From Fasciola hepatica (lineage: Eukaryota; Platyhelminthes; Trematoda; Plagiorchiida; Fasciolidae), in NCBI GenBank assembly GCA_948099385.1, contig CANUEZ040000165.1:4352501-4416500 (forward strand): DNA of 64,000 bases, read 5' to 3'. The notes under the pieces are model-generated. The model was given only the letters and a program-made list of their open reading frames with translations. It was not told where the DNA came from and made no database searches. Both the position numbers and the translations under genes were made by a program. This document shows positions 51,779-63,700 of the stretch, one piece after another (position 1 is the first letter of the stretch; each line of letters begins with the position of its first letter).

Positions 51779-52894
51779 ATGAACTGCACGAATACAAAGA
51801 ATTCCATACTGCATCGGTCGTCGCGCAGGCTAATCAGGACCGCGCTGTCCATTGCATCGAGCGGGGTGGGTAGTGATAAGTGTGCTACTGCTCAGAGTTC
51901 CCTCTCTGTTATTCAACCTTTGTCTTCTGTCCCTAACCATCCCTCTTTGCCCCATCTATCCACCCATAATGCTCCCATTGATAACACGGTCGATACTCGC
52001 AACGATTCACTGTCAAACAGTGTCGGAAATAATCCTCTGTCCGGTAACTCACATTTTCTCAAGCCTCAGCCTCTGAATCTCGGCTCCTTCAACGTGCGTA
52101 CACTCATGCAGACCGGTCAGCAGGCGTGCCTAGCCCTCACAATGAACTCTCTGAAGATTGATGTTTGCTGCTTAAGCGATACGCGTATCCAGGATTCGAG
52201 CAATGTAATTCAGCTAACTGCTCCTGGTATCTCATCGAGGTATATTCTGCGCACCTCAGGAGACGAAGCAGCTAGAGCTGTGGGTCAACGTGGTGTAGGA
52301 ATTGTCTTGACTGACAAGGCTGAGGCTGCCCTATTAGACTGGATCCCTGTTAACAGTCGTTTATGTGCTGTGAGACTCCAAGGGTCAGTCGGCGTTCGAA
52401 AGGATAGTTGTGTTAAACGCAATTTGTTCGTGATCTCGGCGTACGCCCCAACGGACTGCAGCTCAGAATTGCAGAAAAATGAGTTCTATGATGCCCTCGC
52501 CACTCTCGTTCGCAGCAGTAAAGGTTCCGACATTGTAGTGCTAGCTGGTGACTTCAATGCACAAGTTGGCAAACTTAGTGCGTCAGAAGCCTGTTTAGGT
52601 GGGCGTTGTGCTTTATCCGCTGAGCGCACAGATAACGGGGATAGGCTTCTCCAATTTTGTGCAGACAATCGATTGTTCTTGTCTAGGACAAATTTCCGAC
52701 ACAGCTGGCGTCGCACAGCGACACGACACTCTAACTCTACAGAAATTTTGATTCAGATTGATCATATCGCCGTATGCTACTGGTGGTGCAGTTCTGTTCA
52801 GAACTGCAGATCTTACTGGTCCACATACGTAGAGTTGGACCATGCATTAGTTTTAGTGCGATTATGTCTCCAGCTCCATAGTCATCATCGCTAA
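51779..52894 (+). CDS. C2 endonuclease domain (ends at a premature stop)
   Basis: From the ATG at 51779 the frame reads a Ser-rich start, PLNLGSFNVRTLMQTGQQA, KIDVCCLSDTRIQDSS, GVGIVLTDKAEAALLDWIP, FVISAYAPTDCSSELQKN, SDIVVLAGDFNAQVGKLSA and VELDHALVLVRL. These are the blocks of RTE-type endonucleases (catalytic E of SETRI reads D here). The TAA at 52892-52894 lies in the linker after HSHHR. The same stop is in C4, and the C1 copy shows the ancestral AAA. Confidence 0.8.
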   Translation: MNCTNTKNSILHRSSRRLIRTALSIASSGVGSDKCATAQSSLSVIQPLSSVPNHPSLPHLSTHNAPIDNTVDTRNDSLSNSVGNNPLSGNSHFLKPQPLNLGSFNVRTLMQTGQQACLALTMNSLKIDVCCLSDTRIQDSSNVIQLTAPGISSRYILRTSGDEAARAVGQRGVGIVLTDKAEAALLDWIPVNSRLCAVRLQGSVGVRKDSCVKRNLFVISAYAPTDCSSELQKNEFYDALATLVRSSKGSDIVVLAGDFNAQVGKLSASEACLGGRCALSAERTDNGDRLLQFCADNRLFLSRTNFRHSWRRTATRHSNSTEILIQIDHIAVCYWWCSSVQNCRSYWSTYVELDHALVLVRLCLQLHSHHR

Positions 52895-55113
52895 CCACAA
52901 ACCCGGTTAACCGTGCAACGTATGTGTGATCCAAAAGTCCGCATCCGTCATGAGCAGAAGTTAGCACATGAGCTAGGATCTACGACGAACAGTAATGTAG
53001 ATGAGCATTGAGCTCATATCAAACAGACGATACACGTTGCAGCAGGCTTTGCCTGTGGTCCTAGATCGGATGTCCGTCAAAGACGCTGGATCTCGCAAGA
53101 GTCGCTGAATATGATGGAACAAAAGCATCGCCTCTCGAACTGTAAGGAGATGAATAAGATGCGGAGGAAGTTAAAAAGGCAAGTTACGCAAGACGTTCGA
53201 AATGATCGCGAAAATTGATGAGTCAAGGTAGCCGAAGAAATGGAAATAGCAGCTGCTTCAGGTAACAGTCAACGACTGTTCAAACTTATTCGTGACACCG
53301 GTGGACGGCGCATCCAGGTCAGTGAAACGATTTGGGATCGAAATGGAGAACCCATCCATGGCAAACAGCAAAGGCTTGACCGTTGGGCCGAGTACTTCAA
53401 GGAATAGCTTAGCTGGCCGCACGCTAGTGTAGTTACTCCCGTGTCAACAACTGTGACTTCTTGGGTGGTATCACTTGAGCCCCCATCAGAAGTAGAAGTA
53501 GAGTCATGCATTCGACTACTAAGGCGGGGGAAAGCGGCAGGTCCCGACGAACTTCCTCCAGTTCTTTTCAAACTGGGTGGTGAGGCATTGGTAAAATCAC
53601 TAACCGCCTTGCTCCGTGACATTTGGAACGCGGAGCGTATTCCGTTAATATGGAGCGAGTCATTGATTGTTCCCATCTTCAAGAAGGGAATACGCAATGA
53701 CTGCAGTAATCATCGTGGGATTAGCTTAATTCCGATATTCACCAAAGTACTAGCTTCGATTTTGCTGCCTCGTCTTACACCGGCTCGCGAGAGGAATGTC
53801 CGCGAACAGCAGGCAGGATTCCGCCCAGGTCGAGGATGCATCGACCAGATTTTTACTCTTCACCGACTACTTGAAACGCGTCACACGCACCGCTGACCAA
53901 CAATAATACTTTTCTTAGACCTGAAAGGCGCCTTCGATCCAGTTGATCGAACAGTGCTCTTCAGTACTCTTCATCGAAAAGGTATGCCCCAGAAGTTCGT
54001 GAACCTAATGAGATCATTGTATTCTCATACTTCTGGCCGCGTAAGGGTTTACGGTGAACTATCCGGTCGGTTCGAAACGACCAGTGGTGTTCGGCAGGGA
54101 TGCCCTTTGTCTCCATTCCTTTTTAACTTCGTCATGGACGAAATAATGGAGGGTGCTTTGCAAAATCTTCAGGATGTAGGCGTCGAACTAGGAGATAGTG
54201 AGAAGCTGTGTGACCTAGATTACGCAGACGACGTTGTCTGCTTGTTCGAATCCACGGAACATGCTCAGCGTGCACTAGATAATCTCGCAAGAGCTGTAGC
54301 TCCATTCGGCATGCACTTGGCACCTTCAAAGTGTAAGGTGATGTTACAAGACGACGTCAACGATTCCGAACTTCAGGTTCGATGGGGAGGTGCTGGCAAC
54401 TGCCGACCAGTTCACCTACCTCGGCAGCAGCGTGACGACGGATGGGAGCACAGTAGTAGAGGTGAGTACGCGGATATCCAAGGCTCGAGCGGCGTACGCT
54501 GGACTGAAGCACTTGTGGCGTTGATCTGGTATTTTACTGAAGTTGAAAGGTCGTGTATACTGTTCCGCAGTGCTTTCAGTTTTGTTGTATGGTTGCGAGA
54601 CTTGGAGTCTGCGTGCTGAAGATATTCGTCGTCTTAAGGTTTTCGACCATCGATGTTTACGTAGTATCGCTAGGATTGGGTGGAATAGCCGAGTAAGGAA
54701 TGCTGAGGTTAGAAATCGAGTATTGGGTACTAGTTCGGAGAACATTTTGTCACAGCGTATCCAGCTTAGTAGACTTCGTTGGTTGGGGTATGTGTTACGA
54801 ATGGCAAACACGTCTACCATACCATGTCCTATTCTCCGTTCCTCCTCGAGAGTGGACGAGACCACTTGGAGGTTAACAGATAACTTGGCAGCGAGGAATG
54901 AGAAAATGTAAGGCAGACTTAGGAAAAGTAGGTGTTTCGCGTCTTCGTAGTTGGGGTCCAAAAGATCCGTCTACCAGTTGGCTGGAGACACTGAAGGATA
55001 TGGCTGCAAACCGTAAACATTGGCGATCATGTTGTCACTTTCTGTTGAATCAGAATGACCGATCGATGTGCGTTTGTACAGTTAGACTGTGTATTCCATG
55101 TGTTGGCTACTAG
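52895..55113 (+). pseudogene. C2 linker, RT and C-terminal domain, frameshifted
   Basis: The linker (52895-53440) has several stops. The RT reads VESCIRLLRRGKAAGPDEL, NHRGISLIPIFTKVLASI, QQAGFRPGRGCIDQIFTL, then TGA at 53894-53896 (CGA in C3), FLDLKGAFDPVDRTVLF (motif A), SGVRQGCPLSPFLFNFVMD, LDYADDVVCLFES (motif C). A two-base deletion near 54348 (CAAGACGACG for CAAGACTGGACG) shifts the frame; the C-terminal part with SVLLYGCETWSLRAEDIRR and FDHRCLRSIARIGW continues at 54543-54911 and 54898-55113. Inactive. Confidence 0.8.
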
Positions 55114-55246
55114 GGCATTCTTTCCTTTTGCTACCCGTGTAGGTCCACTCCCTATCCATCTTGTATATTCATACTTTCTAATTCAGCGTGCAACATGGTG
55201 AGAAAGGCAGTGGTCAGTGGGGCTCGCCCTACGTTTCAACGCTGTA

Positions 55247-55264
55247 CGATGATGATGATGATGA
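55247..55264 (+). repeat. RTE-C 3' GAT tail of C2
   Basis: Five GAT units follow CGCTGTAC. The antisense copy C3 ends with the complement of the same tail (57401-57422), so this is the family terminus. Confidence 0.8.
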
Positions 55265-57030
55265 ATAGCGAACGAGCTCCTTGGGAGCCACTGACAGCCA
55301 CGCATCAACTCGTTGCTTACTTGCAGCCCTCACTTGGTTGTGCGTAGGCTAGAGGCGCGCCCTCAAAACAGCCGAGTGGCGCTGGGAACGTCTCTTAAGT
55401 CAAACTTCTATGAAACTTCATGGCCATATTGTCGCAGTCATGATCGGAGACATTCATGACCCTACTTATTCTCTCCAAGGAGCCAGCGGCAATAAAGTAA
55501 AGTAACAATGGCTGTACAGTCTGTCAAATCTCATCTTTTTGATCGTGGATGTACCTCTAGCCCTTGCGTACATAAATGCAGCCCATAACGCCGCAGGGTT
55601 GTTCCAGAATAGCTGATGGCCTATTGTGCAGCTCGTACTACTCTTCCGGAAAAACCGTGTCGGGTAGACGCATCACGATTATGGGCTGTGACCATATTTA
55701 GTGGTGGGTCATGTTCGCCGCATCACAGTGCTGTGTTTTGTAGTGGAGAACGCTTACCGAGGGAAAACCCACCACCCACCGTTAATGAGAGGAGGAGGAA
55801 GAGATGAATCTTGATCAACACAAAACCTGGTGCAGCAACGAATATGCCGAGTCCAGACATTCGCAATGAATGATGTTTGTCGAGTGATACGTTGACCAAT
55901 TGACGCCAGGAGTAATAAAGTCGCCCAACAGTCGATGCTTGAAGGGTTGGCTAATAGTAAAGAAGCGCAGCTGTTCTGTGAAAGCTAAGTTTCTTGCGTA
56001 CAAGGTTTGGGACGGTGTTTTAACCATAATTGATGTGTTTCGGCGGAGGATAAGTTAATCCTGGTCCATAGACAGTCAGTATGAGAAAGGAGTTTGTGGC
56101 ACAGATACAGTGAGATTTAGATGTAACACATCGGACACGCGTCGAGTCTTTATGGCATATTTAGGCGTATTAAAAATCATTTATTAGCCATGTTTTAGTT
56201 GCAGGAAAGAGATGGAGATTCGCATCGACTAATGACTGCCGCAGTTCCGAAGTTTTTTCTTTTATTACATGCTTGCGCATGAGTGCAGCGAAAGAGGCAT
56301 TTACCTCATAGCCACGAAGACCCGCTGCTCTATTGGGGATAACCGGCAGCCAGACCCAGAGACTTGGAGTGTCGAAGAACCACCTAAGGTCCCATTCGGT
56401 CAGGTGTGATAACGATCCGACGACAGTAGATTACTGTCTACCACCAAAGTAGCCGGTGATGGCGGCCATTCGAACTTCGGACCTTTGAGGTAGTAAGCAA
56501 ACACTTTAAACCACCCCGACCACCACCGGTCGGAGAAGTTTTGCCCTAAAACATTTTATTGCAGTTTCCTGATAATTTATTGGAGAATAAACCAAAGGAT
56601 TTTGTCAGAGAAGAGTGAAAAGCTTTATTTGCTAAAGAAGAAGTACTTGGGATGGAGGAGAGTACGTGATCTGGAGGACCTGATATATGAAAAACTAGAG
56701 GTGCCAAAACAATGGTATTCATTGGTGGGCTCTGCTTATTCTCTTGAATTCGGAGAAGGGGTTGAGATAGAATTAGGGTAGAAATTACTTGCGGTGTCTC
56801 TAGAGATCGGTTCTGAGTGGCTCCATATTAGTAAGGCCTTACTTCCTTGAAAATTCCTGCCGGTGGGCACCTGGTCAATGGGTCCCGATTTACGAATGCC
56901 CATTGCTTTGGGAGCCCGTGGCCTGATCTTACTGAGGGAAAACTTAATTTCCAACACGACCTTTGTGACGCAGCCCAAAGCCTAGATGAGGCTATAGCTA
57001 AGGTTTTCTTGCTCTTTTACATATATTCAT
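55265..57030. other. Unassigned interval between C2 and RTE-E
   Basis: No frame exceeds about 80 codons and none has a motif I know (candidates at 55616-55807 plus and 56978-56736 minus). It may be host intergenic sequence or decayed repeat. Confidence 0.35.
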
Positions 57031-57400
57031 GAACCCTGAGCAGAAGAAAACAAGCTGTGAGCAGAGCGCTTCGATCGGTTGCTCAACCGACCATCAGACC
57101 ACATGACGGGCCTACAACCCCCAGTTCTTGTGGAGCCGTACAATGTCAGTTTCAGTTCGCCGAGTCCAACTGAAATCGCCACAGTCCAATCAGATTGTGA
57201 GCAAAAGAGCTGCTGGAGAAGACGGCATTCTACGAGTGCGCCTGTCGTCATTGGTCGAGAGACTGCACACCCTGTTCTGGTCCATATGGTGGGAAGAAGT
57301 CTTTGTGACCGATTGGGGCACGTCTGCTCTGCTCCCCATCCCAAAGAAAGCGGACGATGTGTGAGAATCATGGGGGGATCAGCCTGATCGACGTGGCTAC
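57031..57400 (+). pseudogene. RTE-E, piece 1: linker and RT finger
   Basis: One frame reads DRLLNRPSDHMTGLQPPVLV and SFSSPSPTEIATVQS (linker end), and the next reads VSKRAAGEDGI (usual NNKAAGEDGI), LHTLFWSIWWEEVFVTDWGT and ALLPIPKKADD. It ends with GGDQPD or GISLIDVAT depending on frame, at the target site of C3. This is a third RTE family. Confidence 0.65.
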
Positions 57401-58790
57401 ATCAACATCATCATCATCATCGTAGAGCGTTAAACAGTAGGGCAAGCCCCACTGACCACTGCCTTTCTCACCATGTTGCACGTTGAATTGAAAAGTATGA
57501 ATATACAAGATGGAGAGGGAGTGGACCTATATGGGTGGGAAAAGAAAAGAATGCCCTAGTAGCCAACACACGGAATACACAGTCTAACTGTACGAACGTA
57601 CACCGATCAAACATTCTGATTCGATAGAAAGTGACAACACGATCTCCACTGTTCGCGGTTCGCAGCCATATCCTTCAGTGTCTCCAGCCAACTGGTAGAC
57701 GGATCTTTTGGACCCCAACCACGAAGACATGAAGCGCCTACTTTTCCTAAGTCTGCTGTACATTTTCTCATTCCTCGCTGCCACGTCATCTGTTGACCTC
57801 CACGTGGTCTCTTCCACTCCCTGGGAGGGGCGGAGAATAGGACACGGTACGGTAGACGTGTGTTTGCCATACGTAACACGTGTCCCAACCAACGAAGTCT
57901 ACTAAGTTGGATACGCTGTGACAAAACGTTCTCTGAATTAGTACCCAATACTCGCTTTCTTACCTCATCGTTGCTTACTCGGCTATTCCACCCAATCCTA
58001 GCGATACTACGTAAACATCGATGGTCGAAAACCTTAAGACGACGAATATCTTCAGCACGCAGACTCCAAGTTTCGCAACCATACAACAAAACTGAACGCA
58101 CAGTGACACAGTATACACGACCTTTCAACTTCAGTGAAATATCGGATCGGCGCCACAAGTGCTTCAATCCAGCGTACGCCGCTCGAGCTTTGGATATCCG
58201 CGTACTCACCTCTACTACTGTGCTCCCATCCGTCGTCACGCAGCTACCGAGGTAGGTGAAGTGATCGACAACTGCCAGCACCTCCCCATCGAGCATCAAG
58301 CTCGGAATCGTTGACGTCCAGTCTTGTAACATCACCTTGCACTTTGAAGGTGCAAAGCGCATGCCGAATGGAGCTACAGCTCTTGCGAGATTATCTAGTG
58401 CACGCTGAGCATGTTCCGTGGATTCGAACAAGCAGACAACGTCGTCTGCGTAATCTAGGTCACAAAGCTTTTCATTATCTCCTAGTTCGACGCCTACATC
58501 CTGAAGATTTTGCAAAGCACTCTCCATTATTTCGTCCATGACGAAGTTAAAAAGGAATGGAGACAAAGGGCATCCCTGCCGAACACCACTGGTCGTTTCG
58601 AACCGACCGGATAGTTCACCGTAAACCCTTACGCGGCCAGAAGTATGAGAATACAATGATCTCATTAGGTTCACGAACTTCTGGGGCATACCTTTTCGAT
58701 GAAGAGTACTGAAAAGCGATGTTCGATCAACTGAATCGAAGGCGCCTTTCAGGTCTAAGAAAAGCATTATTGTTGGTCGGCGGTGCGTGT
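57401..58790 (-). mobile_element. C3, antisense 5'-truncated RTE-C copy in RTE-E
   Basis: GACGTGGCTAC occurs directly before (57390-57400) and after (58791-58801) the block, an 11-bp target duplication, although up to four bases of the right copy could belong to the element. The 3' end is the GAT tail (complement at 57401-57422). Truncation of the 5' end in the RT is typical of incomplete reverse transcription. Confidence 0.85.
57607..58767 (-). CDS. C3 RT and C-terminal domain, intact but 5'-truncated
   Basis: The 386-codon frame is fully open: MLFLDLKGAFDSVDRTSLF (motif A, ancestral S where C2 and C4 have P), SGVRQGCPLSPFLFNFVMD, CDLDYADDVVCLFES (motif C), FAPSKCKVMLQDW, HFTYLGSCVTTDGS, SVLLYGCETWSLRAEDIRR, FDHRCLRSIARIGWNSRV, RLRWLGHVLRMANTRLP and RPRGGQQMTWQRGMRKC. 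The C-terminal Cys/His region (CETW, HRCLR, HVLR) is the usual RTE tail. It is nearly identical to C4 over this length. The first residue is simply where truncation left a methionine. Confidence 0.85.
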   Translation of the reverse strand: MLFLDLKGAFDSVDRTSLFSTLHRKGMPQKFVNLMRSLYSHTSGRVRVYGELSGRFETTSGVRQGCPLSPFLFNFVMDEIMESALQNLQDVGVELGDNEKLCDLDYADDVVCLFESTEHAQRALDNLARAVAPFGMRFAPSKCKVMLQDWTSTIPSLMLDGEVLAVVDHFTYLGSCVTTDGSTVVEVSTRISKARAAYAGLKHLWRRSDISLKLKGRVYCVTVRSVLLYGCETWSLRAEDIRRLKVFDHRCLRSIARIGWNSRVSNDEVRKRVLGTNSENVLSQRIQLSRLRWLGHVLRMANTRLPYRVLFSAPPREWKRPRGGQQMTWQRGMRKCTADLGKVGASCLRGWGPKDPSTSWLETLKDMAANREQWRSCCHFLSNQNV

Positions 58791-58801
58791 GACGTGGCTA
58801 C

Positions 58802-60235
58802 GAAGATTTTCTGTGTGCTGCTACTCAACCGCTTCTCTGTTAAAAGAGACCGCCCTACTGGACGGAACTAAAAAGGTTTCCGTCGTGGTAGAGGCTGCGT
58901 TGACCGAATTTCCACACTACATTGAACACTGGAGTACCACTGCAAATTCCAGCAGCCTGTTTCATCGACCTTCGGATCGCTCTCGATTCAGTTAACCCGG
59001 AGGGATTCTGGGCGATAATGGAATCCGACGGGATGCCCGATAAACTCGCAAGGCTTCTGAGAGGATACTTTTCATCCACTAGGTCGCGATTCCGTATGTA
59101 TGACGAAGAATCATCCGAGTTCGCACTCACTACTGGCATCCGACAGGGCTGCTCTGTTTTATCGGTGCTGTTCAACTACGCGATCGACTGGACAACGAGA
59201 CAGGCACTGACTATCTATCCCAGTATCCAACTGAGTCAGGAGATGCACATCTCAGACCTGGAGTACGCGGACGACATTCGTGTGGTAACAGACCCACCTG
59301 CCACGCCCCAACCAGTCCTCTTCAATCGAATCAATTTCTTCTCAAAATCCACCGGAATATAAATGAATACCACAAAAGGTAGAGATATATCAACTTCTTG
59401 TGGCTATCAACTCAATAGCTGTCCATCGATGACCAAATGATCAAACGAATTCCGTCATCCAAGTATTTAGGCTATACACTGCTTCCGAACGGTCAAGCAA
59501 AGGATGAGATTTCTTTAAGTAGACAACGCTAGTAAAGCATTTTTCCAGCTACAGCGGGAGTTTTGAACCGCAACGAAATCAGTCTTCGGACTAAGGTGCG
59601 TAACTAAGGTTCCGCTGCAAACCTCGAACTCAGCTACGGCTGCGAGACCTAGCCACTAAGAGTCGAAGGTACCAGAAAGGTGAAGGATTTTGATCACTGG
59701 TGCCTGCGACGTATTTCGAAAACAAATTGGCGCGACAGTTTGTTCAACAATGAAGTCAAGAGATGGTGCTGTGAAATTGATGAATTCTCAGACTTCCCCT
59801 AATGTCGTCGACGGCGGTGGCTGGGTCATATCCTACGGCGATTCGAAACGGAGCGTCCCGAACCCTGTCCTGGATGGCGCTGTCACCTTAGTGGCGAGCT
59901 CAAAACTCAGATCAACACTGTCGAGAAGGATGTAGAACGCCTAGGCTTACGGTCGATCTATGGTGCCCGCCAATGGAAAAATAACTGGATCGCGCTTTGC
60001 ACCGAACTCACTTCCAACTGCCGCGCATGGTCTTCTATTATACGTGATATTCACGGAGCCGACTAATCCTCTAGCAGGAAGTAGTCGTGTTAGGGTAAAA
60101 CAGTAAAAGTAAGAACGCCGGAGGAAAGGGAGTCGCGATGATCGTCTTGTCGTCATCAGCTTATGAAAGCTGGGATTGAGAGAACTAGAAGACACCGATG
60201 GGCTCGTTGCTATCGACGATTTGAATTAAGCAAAG
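58802..60235 (+). pseudogene. RTE-E, piece 2: RT palm, thumb and C-terminus
   Basis: It resumes KIFCVLLLNRF and then RRGRGCVDRI. The frame 58922-59362 reads CFIDLRIALDSVNPEGF (motif A), SRFRMYDEESSEF, TGIRQGCSVLSVLFNYAID and ISDLEYADDIRVV (motif C). Later frames read CLRRISKTNWRDSLF, RRRWLGHILRRFETERPEP and VERLGLRSIYGARQWKNNW. Motif C YADD is intact, but frame changes follow 59362. The 3' limit near 60235 is approximate. Confidence 0.7.
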
Positions 60236-60706
60236 AGCCTGAGGGTATAGAGTCAACTCATTATGAGGTCTACTAGAGAAATAGAGGCCCTAGAGACTTC
60301 CTGGTTTAGAGCACCGGTCAATCGGTTCTGAATTAGTCAAATACCTTTCTCGGTCTATTCTAGTTAAATAACTTTAGAAGGTTTGGGGTTTTCTATGGAT
60401 CTAGGTCATATTTGATCTGGTCTGTGGATTACCGAATTGCTCCCACAATAAGAAGCCAAGGAAAAAAGAAAAAGTTGTGAGTCTGCGGTATCCAGAATCA
60501 GCATTACAGTTCACACCGTGAATTTTGATGAGAGCAAAATTTGTTTAGTGCTAGTGCTTATAGCGTGTGCGAGTAGGTTTAAGTTGAGTGTGTTGTGAAC
60601 ACGATAAATAGGAAAAAACAGGCAACCTAAACATGGCTATGACAATGGTTCAAGTTGTCCTGAGCAGTCACTTTGTTCGAAGTGGGACTACAAACTATAT
60701 GCAGTG
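60236..60706. other. Unassigned interval
   Basis: No coding or repeat signal is recognised between RTE-E and the truncated start of C4. Confidence 0.35.
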
Positions 60707-63700
60707 ATCCCTCTCTGTTATTCAACCTTTGTCTTCTGTCCCTAACCATCCCTCTTTGCCCCATCTATCCACCCATAATGCTCCCACTGATAACACGGTC
60801 GATACTCGCAACGATTCACTGTCAAACAGTGTCGGGAATAATCCTCTGTCTGGTAACTCACATTTTCTCAAGCCCCGTCAGCCTCTGAATCTCGGCTCCT
60901 TCAACGTGCGTACACTCATGCAGGTCGGTCAGCAGGCGTGCCTAGCCCTCACAATGAACTCTCTGAAGATTGATGTTTGCTGCTTAAGCGAAACGCGTAT
61001 CCAGGATTCGAGTAGTGTAATTCAACTAACTGCTCCTGGTATCTCATCGAGGTATATTCTGCGCACCTCAGGAGACGAAGCAGCTAGAGCTGTGGGTCAA
61101 CGTGGTGTAGGAATTGTCTTGACTGACAAGGCTGAGGCTGCCCTATTAGACTGGATCCCTGTTAACAGTCGTTTATGTGCTGTGAGACTCCAAGGGTCAG
61201 TCGGCGTTCGAAAGGATAGTTGTGTTAAACGCAATTTGTTCGTGATCTCGGCGTACGCCCCAACGGACTGCAGCTCAGAATTGCAGAAAAATGAGTTCTA
61301 TGATGCCCTCGCCACTCTCGTTCGCAGCAGTAAAGGTTCCGACATTGTAGTGCTAGCTGGTGACTTCAATGCACAAGTTGGCAAACTTAGTGCGTCAGAA
61401 GCCTGTTTAGGTGGGCGTTGTGCTTTATCCGCTGAGCGCACAGATAACGGGGATAGGCTTCTCCAATTTTGTGCAGACAATCGATTGTTCTTGTCTAGGA
61501 CAAATTTCCGACACAGCTGGCGTCGCACAGCGACACGACACTCTAACTCTACAGAAATTTTGATTCAGATTGATCATATCGCCGTATGCTACTGGTGGTG
61601 CAGTTCTGTTCAGAACTGCAGATCTTACTGGTCCACATACGTAGAGTTGGACCATGCATTAGTTTTAGTGCGATTATGTCTCCAGCTCCATAGTCATCAT
61701 CGCTAACCACAAACCCGGTTAACCGTGCAACGTATGTGTGATCCAGACGTTTGCACCCGGTATGAGCAGAAGTTAGCACATGAGCTAGGATCCACGGAGA
61801 ACAGTAATGTAGATGAGCATTGGGCTCATATAAAACAAGCGATGCACTTTGCAGCAGGTTTCGCCTGTGGTCCTCGATCCGTTGTCCATCAGAGACACTG
61901 GATCTCGCAAGAGTCGCTGAGTATAATGGAGCAAAAGCGTCAGCTTTCGAACCGTAAGGAGATGAATAAGATGCGGAGAAAGCTGCAAAGACAAGTTACG
62001 CGAAGCCTTAAGAAGGATCGCGAAAATTGGTGGGTCAATGTGGCCGAAGAAATGGAAGTGGCAGCTGCTTCAGGTAACAGTCAAAGACTGTTCAAACTTA
62101 TTCGTGACACCAGTGGACGGCGAACTCAGGTCAGTGAAACGATTTGCAATAGGAATGGAGAACCCATCCATAACAAACAGCAAAGGCTTGACCGATGGGC
62201 CGAGTACTTCAAGGAACAGTTTAGCTGGCCGCACGCTAGTGTAGTTACTCCCGTGTCAACAACTGTGACTTCTTGGGTGGTATCACTTGAGCCCCCATCA
62301 GAAGTAGAAGTAGAGTCATGCATTCGACTACTAAGGCGGGGGAAAGCGGCAGGTCCCGACGAACTTCCTCCAGTTCTTTTCAAACTGGGTGGTGAGGCAT
62401 TGGTAAAATCACTAACCGCCTTGCTCCGTGACATTTGGAACGCGGAGCGTATTCCGTTAATATGGAGCGAGTCATTGATTGTTCCCATCTTCAAGAAGGG
62501 AATACGCAATGACTGCAGTAATCATCGTGGGATTAGCCTAATCCCGATAGTCGCCAAAGTATTAGCTTCGATTTTGCTGCACCGTCTTACACCGGCTCGC
62601 GAGAGGAATGTCCGCGAACAGCAGGCAGGATTCCGCCCAGGTCGAGGATGCATCGACCAGATTTTTACTCTTCGCCGACTACTTGAAACGCGTCACACGC
62701 ACCGCTGACCAACAATAATACTTTTCTTAGACCTGAAAGGCGCCTTCGATCCAGTTGATCGAACAGTGCTCTTCAGTACTCTTCATCGAAAAGGTATGCC
62801 CCAGAAGTTCGTGAACCTAATGAGATCATTGTATTCTCATACTTCTGGCCGCGTAAGGGTTTACGGTGAACTATCCGGTCGGTTCGAAACGACCAGTGGT
62901 GTTCGGCAGGGATGCCCTTTGTCTCCATTCCTTTTTAACTTCGTCATGGACGAAATAATGGAGAGTGCTTTGCAAAATCTTCAGGATGTAGGCGTCGAAC
63001 TAGGAGATAATGAAAAGCTTTGTGACCTAGATTACGCAGACGACGTTGTCTGCTTGTTCGAATCCACGGAACATGCTCAGCGTGCACTAGATAATCTCGC
63101 AAGAGCTGTAGCTCCATTCGGCATGCGCTTTGCACCTTCAAAGTGCAAGGTGATGTTACAAGACTGGACGTCAACGATTCCGAGCTTGATGCTCGATGGG
63201 GAGGTGCTGGCAGTTGTCGATCACTTCACCTACCTCGGTAGCTGCGTGACGACGGATGGGAGCACAGTAGTAGAGGTGAGTACGCGGATATCCAAAGCTC
63301 GAGCGGCGTACGCTGGATTGAAGCACTTGTGGCGCCGATCCGATATTTCACTGAAGTTGAAAGGTCGTGTATACTGTGTCACTGTGCGTTCAGTTTTGTT
63401 GTATGGTTGCGAAACTTGGAGTCTGCGTGCTGAAGATATTCGTCGTCTTGAGGTTTTCGACCATCGATGTTTACGTAGTATCGCTAGGATTGGGTGGAAT
63501 AGCCGAGTAAGCAACGATGAGGTAAGAAAGCGAGTATTGGGTACTAATTCAGAGAACGTTTTGTCACAGCGTATCCAACTTAGTAGACTTCGTTGGTTGG
63601 GACACGTGTTACGTATGGCAAACACACGTCTACCGTACCGTGTCCTATTCTCCGCCCCTCCCAGGGAGTGGAAGAGACCACGTGGAGGTCAACAGATGAC

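Larger units (their letters stand above)
51427..55264 (+). mobile_element. C2, near full-length RTE-C retrotransposon
   Basis: It starts with ACGACGAGACT, the same terminus as 36701, and ends with a GAT tail (55247-55264). Between lie a leader of about 350 bp, the endonuclease, RT and a 3' region. It is the only RTE-C copy in the window with both ends. Confidence 0.75.

Noticed and set aside
57708..58541. Plus-strand frames opposite C3, and their mirror copies opposite C2 and C4 (for example 63230-63625, 61298-61528, 52486-52716)
   Set aside because: They are antisense shadows of the RTE-C endonuclease and RT. The identical frames recur only because the element is repeated.
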